NCBI GenBank assembly: GCA_024226515.1 | Contig: JAAELQ010000091.1 | Location: forward strand, 1 to 63,151 | Direction of reading: 5' to 3' | Length of the DNA: 63,151 nucleotides | Source: a bacterium | GTDB taxonomy: Bacteria > Acidobacteriota > Polarisedimenticolia > Polarisedimenticolales > Polarisedimenticolaceae | Shown: in pieces, positions 41,995 through 51,360 of the stretch | Position numbering within the stretch: the first letter of the stretch is position 1 | Layout: each line of letters opens with the position of its first letter | Notes under the pieces: generated by a model | Told to the model about the DNA's origin: nothing | What the model saw: the letters and a program-made list of their open reading frames with translations, nothing else | The model's database searches: none | Program-made: the position numbers and the translations under genes

Positions 41995-42973
41995 GGCGGC
42001 CGGGACGGCGCGCGTCGCGGTCCTCGGCGCCGGAACTCCCGAAGGGACCCAGATGCGGGAGGCGCTCGCGGGAGCGCGCATCCCGGGGGCCCGCGTCGAT
42101 CTCTACACATCGGGAAAAGAAGAACCCGTCCTCGGCGAGTACGCCGGCGAGGCCCGGTTGATCCAGGAACCCGATCCCGCAGAGATCCTGGAGTACGACG
42201 CCGTCTTCCTGTGCGAGGCCGGGGCGCTGGCCGAGCGCGTGATCGCGAAGTGCTCGGCCGAGCACACCGCGATCGATACGGTCCAGGCCGCGCCGCCGGC
42301 GGCGCATCCCAGGCTCGTGCACCTCGACGTCAACCCCGAGGTCCTGGACGATCACCGTGGCCTGCTCGCCGTTCCGCATCCGCTGGCGCTGGTGTTGGCC
42401 GATCTGCTGCACCCGCTGGCGCGCCAGTTCGGTCTCGAGCAGGCGACGGCACTGGTTCTTCGCCCGGCTGCGGACTTCGGCGCGGCCGGCACCGAGGAGC
42501 TTCAGTCGCAGACCGTCAGGCTGCTCAACTTCGCCGAGCTGCCGCTCGACGTCTTCGGCAAGCAGCTCGCGTTCAACGTACTGCCGCAGCAGCTCGCGGG
42601 CGCGGCCGGGGACGCGGTTCAGCGTCGCGTCGAGCGCGACGTGGCCACGCTGCTCGGTCGGGAGACCTCGCCGCTGGCGGCGCGGCTGCTCACGGTTCCT
42701 CTGTTCCACGGTCACGCAATCCAGCTGCGGGTCGCGTTGAGCAACGCCACCGACGCTGCGGCGGTCAGCGAGGCGCTGCAGACGAGCCCCAACGTCGATG
42801 CAGGCACGGACGCTCCCACGCCGCTGGACGTGGCGGGGGAGACGTTGACGAAGCTCGGAGAGGTCGCCGACGACGGACAGGGCGGCTTCTGGATCTGGTG
42901 TGCCGCAGGCGAGACGGATTCGCGCGGAGGGCGCCACGCGGTGCAACTGGCGGAGCGGGTGTGCGATCTCTGA
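41975..42973 (+). CDS. Aspartate-semialdehyde dehydrogenase-like protein lacking the usual active site
   Basis: 332 aa. The N-terminal NADP-binding start (VAVLGAGTPEGTQMREAL), YDAVFLCEAGALAERVI, an Asd-like dimer domain and a late GHAIQLRVAL segment resemble Asd and its USG-1 paralogue. Where Asd has the catalytic NC(T) motif this protein reads AVPHPLALVL, with no Cys, and the SGAG loop is DFGAAG. It should not be a working Asd. USG-1-like proteins have unknown function. Begins inside pssA. Confidence 0.75.
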   Translation: MSLRSVKAAGTARVAVLGAGTPEGTQMREALAGARIPGARVDLYTSGKEEPVLGEYAGEARLIQEPDPAEILEYDAVFLCEAGALAERVIAKCSAEHTAIDTVQAAPPAAHPRLVHLDVNPEVLDDHRGLLAVPHPLALVLADLLHPLARQFGLEQATALVLRPAADFGAAGTEELQSQTVRLLNFAELPLDVFGKQLAFNVLPQQLAGAAGDAVQRRVERDVATLLGRETSPLAARLLTVPLFHGHAIQLRVALSNATDAAAVSEALQTSPNVDAGTDAPTPLDVAGETLTKLGEVADDGQGGFWIWCAAGETDSRGGRHAVQLAERVCDL

Positions 42974-43725
42974 GGCGCAATCCTCGAGCCGCTGCGTGCG
43001 GCCGACGCGTCCTCCTGGCGCTGGTCGTGACGCTCGTCGCGACGGGATCGGTGCAGTCCGACGATCCCGCCGCCGATGCCCTGGCCGTCAGCATCGATCT
43101 CGAGAGCAAGCTGCTCGACGACGATCTGGAGGGCTACTCGCGGGCCATCCTGCGACGCAAGTCGACCGACGAGCGGCTGGTGGAGCTGCGCCGCGCCGTC
43201 GAGGCGGCGATCGCCGTGGAAACCGAAATCTCGGCGGACCAGTTCGAGTTGATTCTGTTCGAGGTCGAGCGAGTCGAGGGCGAGCGCGCCGCGCTGGTCG
43301 CCGCCGAGCGTGTGATCGTCCGGCGCATCCGTGAACGGCGCATCCGCATCTCGTATCTCCGAGAGAAGGTCGCGAACCTGCGCGACAGGGAGCCGGAGAT
43401 CGTCGGCGAGCTGACCGGCACCTGGGACCTCACGATGATGCCGCTGCGCCAGCGCGGGACGTTCCTGCTGACGCAGAGCGGGACACTGATCTCGGGGACG
43501 TACAGGCTCGACGGTGGGTGGACGGGCAGCCTCGAGGGCACGCTGGTCAACAACAAGGTGCTGCTCGATCGCATCGACTCCAAGCTGGGTCGGATGATGG
43601 AGTTCGAGGGCAGGCTGTCCAGCGACGGAACCCAGATCCGCGGCAGCTGGCTCAATCGCGAGCTCGCCGGCAACGAGGGATCGACCGGACAGTGGCTCGC
43701 GCGCAAGCGCCAGTCCGGTCCCTAG
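42961..43725 (+). CDS. Exported protein with coiled coil and beta-rich C terminus
   Basis: 254 aa. GTG start overlaps the previous gene and gives a signal peptide (RRVLLALVVTLVATGSVQS). A charged helical section follows (about 35-140, ERVEGERAALVAAERVIVRR). The C-terminal beta domain has GELTGTWDLTMMPLRQRGTF, LISGTYRLDGGWTGSLEG and IRGSWLNRELAG, a lipocalin-like repeat pattern. No family recognised with certainty. Ends 10 bases before the LolC/E-like gene, so it may be linked to envelope transport. Confidence 0.65.
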   Translation: MRSLRRNPRAAACGRRVLLALVVTLVATGSVQSDDPAADALAVSIDLESKLLDDDLEGYSRAILRRKSTDERLVELRRAVEAAIAVETEISADQFELILFEVERVEGERAALVAAERVIVRRIRERRIRISYLREKVANLRDREPEIVGELTGTWDLTMMPLRQRGTFLLTQSGTLISGTYRLDGGWTGSLEGTLVNNKVLLDRIDSKLGRMMEFEGRLSSDGTQIRGSWLNRELAGNEGSTGQWLARKRQSGP

Positions 43726-43735
43726 TCGGTAGTTG

Positions 43736-44977
43736 ATGCGACGCTTGCCGTTCGAGCTCTTTCTGGCCCTGCGCTACCTCCGTGTGCACCGCGGACGGAC
43801 CTTCCTCTCCATGATCACGTTGATCTCGGTCAGCGGGGTGGCGGTGGGCACCGCGGCGCTTGTCATAGCGTTGTCGCTGAACGCGGGTTTTCTGGAAGAC
43901 GTCCGCTCGCGAATCTACAGCGGCAGCGCTCACCTCACGGTGATGAGCCCCGACACGGCGTCGTTCGACCGCGTGCAGGAGCTGATCGACGAAACCGAGG
44001 CGATCAACGGCGTCCGCGCCGCCGGGCCGGTGCTGCACACGCCCGGGATGATCATGCGCCTCGACGGCAGGACCTCCGCCTTCACCGAGCTGCACGGGAT
44101 CGACCCCACGGCCCATTCGCGAGTGATCGTCGAGAACGTCGAGCGGGATCCGTTTCCGGGGCTCGATCAGCCGACCGACAGCGGCCGCGAAGGGGTGATC
44201 CTCGGCGCCGACCTGGCCGCGAAGCTCGGCGTGTTCAGCGGCGACCTCGTCCGCTTGCTGGTGCCGGAGGTCACGCTGTCGCCGTGGGCCGCCGCTCCTC
44301 GCAGCCGCGTACTCGAGGTCGTCGACACGTATCGCTCGGATCATTTTCAGGAGGACTCGCTGCGCTCCTACGCGCGCGTGGACGTCGCGCAGAAGCTACT
44401 GCGTCTCCCCGAACGCGCCTCGTGGGTCGAGGTGCGTCTCGACGACCTGAAGCGCATCGAAGAGATGAAATCGGCTCTGCGCGCCGGCCTTGGCGCCGAC
44501 TGGCGCGTCGTGGACCTGATCGAGCAGAACCGCGACCTGTTCCGCGCGTTGAAGATGGAGAAGCTGCTGCTGTTCCTGGCGATCGGGCTGATCGTGGTCG
44601 TCGCCGCGCTGAACATCGTCTCCACGCTGATCCTCATGGTCAACGACAAGATCAAGGAGATCGGAATGCTGGCCGCGCTGGGCGCGCGCCCGTCCTCGAT
44701 CGCGATCGTCTTCATGCTCCAGGGGGTGGTGATCGGAGTCGTCGGCAGCGTCAGCGGCGTCGTCCTCGGGGCGGTGATCTCTCTCGTCGCGGATCGCGAG
44801 CGGTTGATTCCCCTCGACCCCGATGTCTACTACCTGACCCACCTGCCGTTCACCGTCCAGCCGGTGGACGTACTGGCCGTCGGCTTCTCCGCCCTGCTGA
44901 TCTCGCTGGTGGCGACGATCTACCCCGCGCTGAAGGCCGCGCGGCTGGATCCGGTCGAGGCAATCCGTTATGAGTGA
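43736..44977 (+). CDS. lolC: Lipoprotein-releasing ABC transporter permease (LolC/LolE family)
   Basis: 413 aa. An N-terminal membrane segment (TFLSMITLISVSGVAVGTAALVIALSL region) precedes a large periplasmic domain. Three C-terminal membrane segments form the FtsX-type domain (LLLFLAIGLIVVVAALNIVSTL, IGMLAALGARPSSIAIVF, YPALKAARLDPVEAIRYE). With LolD it extracts lipoproteins from the inner membrane for transfer outward. Only one permease gene is present, so a homodimer (LolF-like) or a second gene elsewhere is needed. Overlaps lolD. Confidence 0.9.
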   Translation: MRRLPFELFLALRYLRVHRGRTFLSMITLISVSGVAVGTAALVIALSLNAGFLEDVRSRIYSGSAHLTVMSPDTASFDRVQELIDETEAINGVRAAGPVLHTPGMIMRLDGRTSAFTELHGIDPTAHSRVIVENVERDPFPGLDQPTDSGREGVILGADLAAKLGVFSGDLVRLLVPEVTLSPWAAAPRSRVLEVVDTYRSDHFQEDSLRSYARVDVAQKLLRLPERASWVEVRLDDLKRIEEMKSALRAGLGADWRVVDLIEQNRDLFRALKMEKLLLFLAIGLIVVVAALNIVSTLILMVNDKIKEIGMLAALGARPSSIAIVFMLQGVVIGVVGSVSGVVLGAVISLVADRERLIPLDPDVYYLTHLPFTVQPVDVLAVGFSALLISLVATIYPALKAARLDPVEAIRYE

Positions 44978-45713
44978 GCCGCTGATCCGGGCCGGCGGCC
45001 TGTCCAAGTCGTATCGCAGTGGGCCGCGTCGCATCGACGTGCTGGACGGGCTCGACTTCGAGGTCGAGCGGGGTGCGTCGGTAGCGATCGTCGGCGATTC
45101 CGGGGTGGGAAAGTCGACCCTGCTGAATCTGCTCGGCGGGCTGGATCGGGCGGATGCCGGAGAGCTGGAGTTCGACGGCCTCGACCTGATGCGTGCCGAC
45201 GTCCAGCGCCTCGCCGACTACCGGAACCGCAACGTCGGTTTCGTGTTCCAGCTGCACCACCTGCTGCCGGAGTTCACCGCATTGGAGAACGTCGAGCTTC
45301 CGTTTCGTATCGGGCGCGCCGGCGACGGCCACGAGGGACGCGCCGGCGAGATCCTGTGCCGCCTGGGGCTCGAGGCGCGGATGGACCACCGCCCGGGCGA
45401 GCTCTCCGGCGGCGAGCAGCAGCGTGTGGCGATCGCACGGGCGGTCGTGACCGGCCCGCGGCTCGTGCTGGCCGACGAGCCGACGGGGAACCTGGACCCG
45501 GCCACCGGGCTGCGCGTGTTCGAGCTGCTCTCGGACCTGCGGAGCGAGTTCGGATTCGCGCTGGTTCTCGCTACCCACAGCGAGAAACTGGCGCGGGCGT
45601 GCGGCCGTGTCATGCGCCTCGGGAATGGGCGCCTCCATGCGCTGGAGGAGGCCGAGACGCGCTCGTTCTTCAACGGACTTGGCGCCGGGGCCGGTTCGGA
45701 CCCTATGCTATAG
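44970..45713 (+). CDS. lolD: Lipoprotein-releasing ABC transporter ATPase
   Basis: 247 aa. Walker A GDSGVGKST (42-50), Q-loop FVFQLHHLLPEFTALEN (the HHLLPEF stretch is typical of LolD), signature LSGGEQQRVAIARA, Walker B LVLADEPTGNLD and the switch His in ATHSEKLA. Powers lipoprotein release with the adjacent permease. ATG lies 8 bases inside the permease gene. Confidence 0.94.
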   Translation: MSEPLIRAGGLSKSYRSGPRRIDVLDGLDFEVERGASVAIVGDSGVGKSTLLNLLGGLDRADAGELEFDGLDLMRADVQRLADYRNRNVGFVFQLHHLLPEFTALENVELPFRIGRAGDGHEGRAGEILCRLGLEARMDHRPGELSGGEQQRVAIARAVVTGPRLVLADEPTGNLDPATGLRVFELLSDLRSEFGFALVLATHSEKLARACGRVMRLGNGRLHALEEAETRSFFNGLGAGAGSDPML

Positions 45714-45743
45714 TCCCTGGGTTTTCTGTAGCGGGCGGGACAC

Positions 45744-48170
45744 ATGTTCGAGAAATTCACCGAGAAGGCCAAACGTATTCTGTTCCTCGCCCGTTACGAG
45801 GCGAGTCAGCAGGGCGGCAAACAGATCGGGACCGAGCACATCCTGCTCGGCCTGCTCAAGGAAGGCGAGGAGACGACCCGCGAGCTGTTCACGCGGGCCA
45901 ACGTCTCGATGGACATGCTCCAGGCGGAACTGGAGCGCCGCGGACCGATCCGCGAGAAGCTGTCCACCTCGGTCGAGATCCCGTTCAGCGAAGAGACCAA
46001 GAAGGTCCTGCAGTACGCCGAGGAAGAGTCCGAGCGCCTGATGCACCCCAACATCGGGACCGAGCACATCCTGCTCGGCCTGCTGCGTCTCGAGGACTCG
46101 CCGGCCGGACGCATGCTCAACGAGCGTGGGATGCGCCTCTACGCCGTGCGCGAAGACGCAGTCAACATCTACAAGCGTCGTGCGTTGCCGAAGAAGAAAA
46201 AAGAGACGCCGTTCCTGAACGAGTTCTCGCGCGATCTGTCCGAGATGGCCGAGCGACGCGTGTTCGATCCGCTGATCGGGCGCGAGTCCGAGCTCGAACG
46301 AGTGGTGCAGGTGCTCTCCCGGCGCCGCAAGAACAACCCGGTGCTGCTGGGCGAGCCCGGCGTGGGCAAGACCGCCATCGTCGAGGGGCTCGCGACGCGG
46401 ATCGTCGAGGGCGACGTTCCGCCATCGTTGCTGAACAAGCGCATCCTGGCGCTGGACCTCTCGTTGGTCGTCGCCGGCACGAAGTACCGCGGGCAGTTCG
46501 AAGAGCGGCTGAAGGGCATCATCACGGAGTTGACCACGTCGGACGACGTGATCATCTTCATCGACGAGATCCACTCGCTGATCGGTGCCGGCTCGGCCGA
46601 GGGCTCGCTCGATGCGGCGAACATTCTCAAGCCGACGCTGTCGCGGGGCGAGGTGCAGTGCATCGGCGCGACCACGCCGCGGGACTACCACAAGTACATC
46701 GAGCGCGACCGCGCGCTGGTGCGTCGCTTCCAGCCGATCGACATTCGACCGCCGTCCGAGGACGAGACCTTCGCCATCCTCACCGGCGTGAAAGAGCGCT
46801 ACGAGCGGTTCCACGGCGTGCGATTCACCGAGACCGCGATTCGCGCGGCCGTCTATCAGTCGAACCGCTACATCACCGATCGTTTCCTGCCCGACAAGGC
46901 GATCGACGTTCTGGACGAGGCGGGCGCCCGCGTCAAGCTCGGCAAGACCACGTCCTATGCCGATATCAAGCGTATCGAGCGCGAGTTGCGTCGCGCGGTC
47001 GACGGCATGAAGAACGCGCTGGCGCGCAAGGACTTCGACGAGGCCGTGGCGTTTCACGACGAAGAGGTGACGCTGCGCCGGCGCCACGAGGACCTGAAGC
47101 AGCGCTACGAGGAAGAGTGCAGCAAGATCCTCGACGTCAGCCAGAAGGACGTCGAGGAGGTCATTTCGCGCTGGACCGGCATCCCGATCCAGTCCGTGGC
47201 CGAGGAAGAGGCCGACAAGCTGCTGCACATGGAGCAGTACCTCCACGAGCGCATCGTCGGTCAGGGAGAATCGATCTCCGCGCTGGCGCGCGCGATCCGT
47301 CGCTCGCGGGCCGGCCTGAAGAACCCGAACCGGCCGATCGGTTCGTTCATCTTCCTCGGACCTACCGGCGTGGGCAAGACCGAGGTCGCGCGCACGCTGT
47401 CCGAGTTCCTGTTCGACTCCGAGCGCGCCATGGTGCGCTTCGACATGTCCGAGTACATGGAAAAGCACGCCATCGCCAAGATGATCGGCTCACCTCCGGG
47501 CTACGTCGGCCACGAGGAGGGCGGCCAGCTCACCGAGCAGATCAAGCGCAAGCCGTACAGCCTGATCCTGCTCGACGAGATCGAGAAGGCGCACCCCGAC
47601 ATCCTCAACATCCTGCTGCAGGTGTTCGAGGACGGGATGATCACCGATGCCTACGGCACGGTGGTCGACTTCAAGAACACGCTGATCATCATGACGTCGA
47701 ACATCGGCTCGCAGCACATCGCCCGCATCGGCGGCAAGATGGGCTTCAAGAGCGACGAACAGGGCAAGCAGTTCAAGGATCGGCAGGACGCGGTGATGTC
47801 CGAGGTCAAGCGAACGCTGAGCCCCGAGTTCATCAACCGCATCGACGAGATCATCGTCTTCGACGCCCTGAGCGAGGAACAGCTGCGCGAGATCGCCCGG
47901 ATCATGATCAAGCGGCTCAACGAGGGGCTCTCCGAGCGCGAGATCCAGCTGACCGTGACCGACGAGGTCTGTAGCTGGCTGGTCGACACCACCTGCCAGG
48001 ACCGGTCGTTCGGGGCTCGTCCGTTGCGTCGCGCGATTCAGCGGCACCTCGAGGACGCCCTGTCCGAGGAGCTGATCCGCGGCAACTTCCGGGATCGCGG
48101 CGTGATCGAGGTGTTCATGGACGGCGACAGCGTCGCCTTCCGGACGAGGGTCGAGACCCCTTCGACCTGA
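45744..48170 (+). CDS. clpC: ClpC-type Hsp100 chaperone/protease ATPase
   Basis: 808 aa. Two Clp-N repeats (IGTEHILLGLLKEGEETT and IGTEHILLGLLRLEDSPA). AAA+ domain 1 has GEPGVGKT and IIFIDEIHSLIGAG. A middle domain carries a UVR-like motif (EAVAFHDEEVTLRRRHEDLK). AAA+ domain 2 has GPTGVGKT and LILLDEIEKAH. It unfolds proteins for ClpP. No CIRCE or CtsR-type operator is visible. A TATAGT at 45709-45714 may be its -10 but lacks a -35. Ribosome site GGGCGGGA. Confidence 0.95.
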   Translation: MFEKFTEKAKRILFLARYEASQQGGKQIGTEHILLGLLKEGEETTRELFTRANVSMDMLQAELERRGPIREKLSTSVEIPFSEETKKVLQYAEEESERLMHPNIGTEHILLGLLRLEDSPAGRMLNERGMRLYAVREDAVNIYKRRALPKKKKETPFLNEFSRDLSEMAERRVFDPLIGRESELERVVQVLSRRRKNNPVLLGEPGVGKTAIVEGLATRIVEGDVPPSLLNKRILALDLSLVVAGTKYRGQFEERLKGIITELTTSDDVIIFIDEIHSLIGAGSAEGSLDAANILKPTLSRGEVQCIGATTPRDYHKYIERDRALVRRFQPIDIRPPSEDETFAILTGVKERYERFHGVRFTETAIRAAVYQSNRYITDRFLPDKAIDVLDEAGARVKLGKTTSYADIKRIERELRRAVDGMKNALARKDFDEAVAFHDEEVTLRRRHEDLKQRYEEECSKILDVSQKDVEEVISRWTGIPIQSVAEEEADKLLHMEQYLHERIVGQGESISALARAIRRSRAGLKNPNRPIGSFIFLGPTGVGKTEVARTLSEFLFDSERAMVRFDMSEYMEKHAIAKMIGSPPGYVGHEEGGQLTEQIKRKPYSLILLDEIEKAHPDILNILLQVFEDGMITDAYGTVVDFKNTLIIMTSNIGSQHIARIGGKMGFKSDEQGKQFKDRQDAVMSEVKRTLSPEFINRIDEIIVFDALSEEQLREIARIMIKRLNEGLSEREIQLTVTDEVCSWLVDTTCQDRSFGARPLRRAIQRHLEDALSEELIRGNFRDRGVIEVFMDGDSVAFRTRVETPST

Positions 48171-48212
48171 TTGCTCGGTGTACCTGCCGGCGCCCTCGGG
48201 GGTTCTCGCCGA

Positions 48213-48525
48213 CTTGGACGCAGACCCCCGGGGGATTCCCCCGGTCCCCCTGCCCCGCGCTTCCCGACGCCGGCAGACCGACGTCGAGAAACGCGGGTCC
48301 CAATTGCTTGCGGGTGGCGGGCGCGACGATCTCGACTTGGCCGGCGCTCAGATTGTCCCGCTCTCGGAGTGTCCGCTCGAAGCGAACTCGGAGGGCTTCA
48401 CCGACGGACCACGATCCCACCTCGAGAAGAAAGGCCAGGACCCACGTTCTGTGACGTCGGTCTGCCGGCGTCACAGGGCGTGGGGCAGGGGGACCGGGGG
48501 AATCCCCCGGGGGTTTGCGTCCAAG
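48213..48525 (+). repeat. Family B composite inverted-repeat element, copy B2
   Basis: 313 bp between clpC and bamA, same orientation as B1 (18108-18423). Inverted outer ends CTTGGACGC/GCGTCCAAG, CCCCCGGGGG blocks and nested hairpins at 48265-48286 (CAGA loop) and 48451-48474 (TCTG loop). The core is conserved with B1 (CGGAGTGTCCGCTCGAAG, GATCCCACCTCGAGAAGAA). In the remainder of the gap, 48526-48677, I see no gene and only weak promoter-like bases before bamA. Confidence 0.87.
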
Positions 48526-48677
48526 CCCGCCAGAGCCCCGAGCAGACACGCTGCGGTCTCCCCGCAAGCCCGTCTCGAGGCAGAGCGCGCAGCCGAATTC
48601 CCTAGTAACATGAACCGTCCCCGGGCGACGGCCCCCTGAACCGGCCCTGGCCGCGGGCATCGTGGGCCGACAAAACG

Positions 48678-51323
48678 ATGCTGTCACCAGCCAAACCTCA
48701 GCGTGCGCTTGGGGGCCTTCTGGCCCTCGCCCTCGTGCTCTGCCTACCCGCCGAGGCCCAGACCGGGACCGTCGAGGACATCATCGTGCAGGGCCTGTCG
48801 CGCATGAGTCGCGAGGGCTTCGACCACGTGATGACCCGCCAGCTGGGCGCCGTGCCCGGGATCAAGGTCGGCGACGCCTACGACCCCAAGCTGCTCTCGG
48901 CCCGCTTCAAGCATCTGTGGAGCCGGGGGCTGTTCGAGGACATCACGATCGAGACCGAGCCCGGCGAGCGCGGCGGGGTCGTGCTGATCATCAAGATCGA
49001 AGAGCGGCCCACGCTGACCTCGGTGACGTACGACGACTCGAGCGTCATGACCAAGACCGAGATCGAGGATCGGCTGAAGGAGCGCGAGCTGACCTTGAAG
49101 CTCAACAGCCCGCTCGACCTCGGCTCCGTCTACTTCGCCGAGGCGGCGGTCCGCGACCTGCTGTCCGAGAAGGGCTTCCTCGACGCGACCGTCGACGCCA
49201 CCGTGCGCAAGATCACGGAGACGACGCGTGCGGTGCACTTCACCATCAGCTCCGGGGGCAAGACGCGCATCCAGAAAATCGAGTTCGAGGGCAACGAGCT
49301 GTTCAAGGACAAACAGCTCAAGTCGCGCCTGCGCCTGACGCAAGAGCGCCGTTGGTGGTGGCCCTGGTCGCAGAAGAACCTGTACCACCCGGCCAAGTGG
49401 GATCAGGACGTCAGCGGCGTCACCGACATGTACCTGCACAAGGGCTACCTCGATGTCGAGATTCGGCCGCCGGTCATCGAGGTGCGCGACGCCGACCCGA
49501 AGAAGGAGAAGAAGCAGAAGGCCGCGGCGGACAAGCGTGACGCCGAGATCGCCAGACTCGAGGCCTTCGCCTCGTCTCCGATCCCGAGCGAGATCCCGCC
49601 GAAGAAGCAGGAGAAAGAAGCCGCCAAGCGGCGCAAGGCGCGAGACAAGTCGCTGAGCCTCGCGCAGCACAAGGAAAAGGCCAAACGCTGGGTCTACCTG
49701 ACGGTGCCGGTCAAGGAGGGCGAGCCGTACACGCTGGGCGACGTCACGATCGCGGGCAACGACCTGCTGTCGGAGGACATCCTGCGTCCCTACCTGACGA
49801 TGGGCGAGGGCGACACGCTGTCCAGCCTGCGGCTCGACAGCGGAGTCGATCGCATCACGAGCCTGTACGAGGACCTGGGTCACCTCTACGCCAACGTCAT
49901 CCGTCGCGTGCAACGTCGTGAGGGCGAACACGTCGCCGACGTCGAGATCGTGATCGAGGAGGATCTGGCGCACAACATCGCACGCATCGAGTTCACCGGT
50001 AACTCCGCGACACACGACCGTGTCCTGCGGCGTGAGGTGCTGCTGGCCGAGGGCGAACGCTTCAGCCGCAGCAGGCTGAATTTCTCGCGGCGCAAGGTCA
50101 ATCAGCTGGGCTACTTCCAGGTGCCGACCGAGCCGGTGGTCGAGCCGCTGGAGGGCGAGCAGGCCATCGGCGTGACGCTGGTCGGCCAGGAGCAGGGACG
50201 CAACGAGATCCAGATCGGTGGCGGTTACAGCGGCGTCGACGGGGCGTTCTTCAACGGCGTGTACTCCACTCGCAACTTCATGGGCCGCGGGCAGGTGCTG
50301 TCGACCGCGGTGCAAGTCGGTGGCCGGTCCAACCGCTACCAGATCTCGTTTCAGGAACCGTGGTTCCTGGGACGTCCGCTGCGGCTCGGGTTCAGCATCT
50401 TCCGCCGTGACGTCGACTACGGCTCGAGCCTGAGCAGCACCAGCGACGGCGGCGGAGTGCTGATCGGCAAGCGTTTCGGTCGCAGCACCAGCTTCAACCT
50501 GGGCTACAACTGGGAGGCGGTGACGTCGAGAACGGTACTCTCTGCGGCCGGTAACAGCGGCCAGGTGGCCACCGTGATCGAGACCGAGAACCGCGTGTCG
50601 AGTATCACGCCGGCGTTCAGCTTCAACACGATCAACAATCCGTATCGCCCCAGCGCCGGCAAACAGCTCTCGCTGAGCATGCAGATCGCGGGCGGCGCGC
50701 TGGGCGGCGATACGAACTTCCTCAAGCCGGTCCTGCAGGCGACGTTCTATCGACGTGGCCCGCGCCGCAGCTTCTTCGGCATTCACGGCCAGCTCGGCAT
50801 GGTTACCGATTGGGCCGGCGGCAGCGACTTCGTCGGCTCGTCGGACATCGAGGGCGTGCCGCGTTACCAGCGTTTCTGGCTCGGCGGCGATACGCTCGGC
50901 CCGCGCATCTTCGAGACGCGTTCCATCACGCCGCTGCGCTACGTCGAGCTCAGCGAAGACGGCACGCAGATCGTCAACGTGCTGGGCGACCCGCGCTACG
51001 ATTCGCCTGACGACTTCGCGACCAGCGGCGGGACCCCCGTGCTGATCGAGGTCGGCGGTGACCGGTTCTTCCTGCTGCAGACCGAGTATGTGGTTCCGCT
51101 CAACGAGCAGGCCGAGGTCGCGCTGTTCCTCGACGCGGGCGACGCCCTGTTCGAGGATCGCTCGTTCAACCTGGACACGACCCGGGTCTCGGCGGGGGTC
51201 GAGGTGCGGTTCCACCTGCCGATCTTCCCCGTTCCGCTACGATTGATCTATGGTTGGCCCGTCCGCGAGGTCGAAGGCGACGACACCGCGAGTTTCACGT
51301 TTTCCATCGGCAGGAGCTTCTGA
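48678..51323 (+). CDS. bamA: Outer-membrane protein assembly factor BamA
   Basis: 881 aa. Signal peptide (ALGGLLALALVLCLPAEAQ), a string of POTRA domains (about 30-500) and a 16-strand Omp85 barrel ending in Phe. Barrel motifs: GGGYSGVDGAFFNGVYSTRN, a substrate-exit-like FQEPWFLG, and VRGS-type RYQRFWLGGD. Odd: about 65 very charged residues (about 271-336, KKEKKQKAAADKR and KKQEKEAAKRRKARDK) are inserted in a POTRA, probably the third. It precedes skp and lpxD as in many Gram-negatives. No good ribosome site is seen before the ATG. Confidence 0.95.
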   Translation: MLSPAKPQRALGGLLALALVLCLPAEAQTGTVEDIIVQGLSRMSREGFDHVMTRQLGAVPGIKVGDAYDPKLLSARFKHLWSRGLFEDITIETEPGERGGVVLIIKIEERPTLTSVTYDDSSVMTKTEIEDRLKERELTLKLNSPLDLGSVYFAEAAVRDLLSEKGFLDATVDATVRKITETTRAVHFTISSGGKTRIQKIEFEGNELFKDKQLKSRLRLTQERRWWWPWSQKNLYHPAKWDQDVSGVTDMYLHKGYLDVEIRPPVIEVRDADPKKEKKQKAAADKRDAEIARLEAFASSPIPSEIPPKKQEKEAAKRRKARDKSLSLAQHKEKAKRWVYLTVPVKEGEPYTLGDVTIAGNDLLSEDILRPYLTMGEGDTLSSLRLDSGVDRITSLYEDLGHLYANVIRRVQRREGEHVADVEIVIEEDLAHNIARIEFTGNSATHDRVLRREVLLAEGERFSRSRLNFSRRKVNQLGYFQVPTEPVVEPLEGEQAIGVTLVGQEQGRNEIQIGGGYSGVDGAFFNGVYSTRNFMGRGQVLSTAVQVGGRSNRYQISFQEPWFLGRPLRLGFSIFRRDVDYGSSLSSTSDGGGVLIGKRFGRSTSFNLGYNWEAVTSRTVLSAAGNSGQVATVIETENRVSSITPAFSFNTINNPYRPSAGKQLSLSMQIAGGALGGDTNFLKPVLQATFYRRGPRRSFFGIHGQLGMVTDWAGGSDFVGSSDIEGVPRYQRFWLGGDTLGPRIFETRSITPLRYVELSEDGTQIVNVLGDPRYDSPDDFATSGGTPVLIEVGGDRFFLLQTEYVVPLNEQAEVALFLDAGDALFEDRSFNLDTTRVSAGVEVRFHLPIFPVPLRLIYGWPVREVEGDDTASFTFSIGRSF

Positions 51324-51360
51324 CCCCGGCCCTGCTGCCTACGAACAGGAGAAGCAACTC

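Noticed and set aside
45714..45743. CIRCE or CtsR operator before clpC
   Set aside because: Neither the TTAGCACTC inverted repeat nor a CtsR heptad repeat is present.
45356..47974. 872-codon open frame on the plus strand overlapping clpC
   Set aside because: Out-of-frame shadow of lolD/clpC, Arg/Ala/Gly-rich, no domain signal.
48744..51215. 823-codon open frame on the minus strand
   Set aside because: Lies entirely antisense to bamA and shows biased, motif-free composition.
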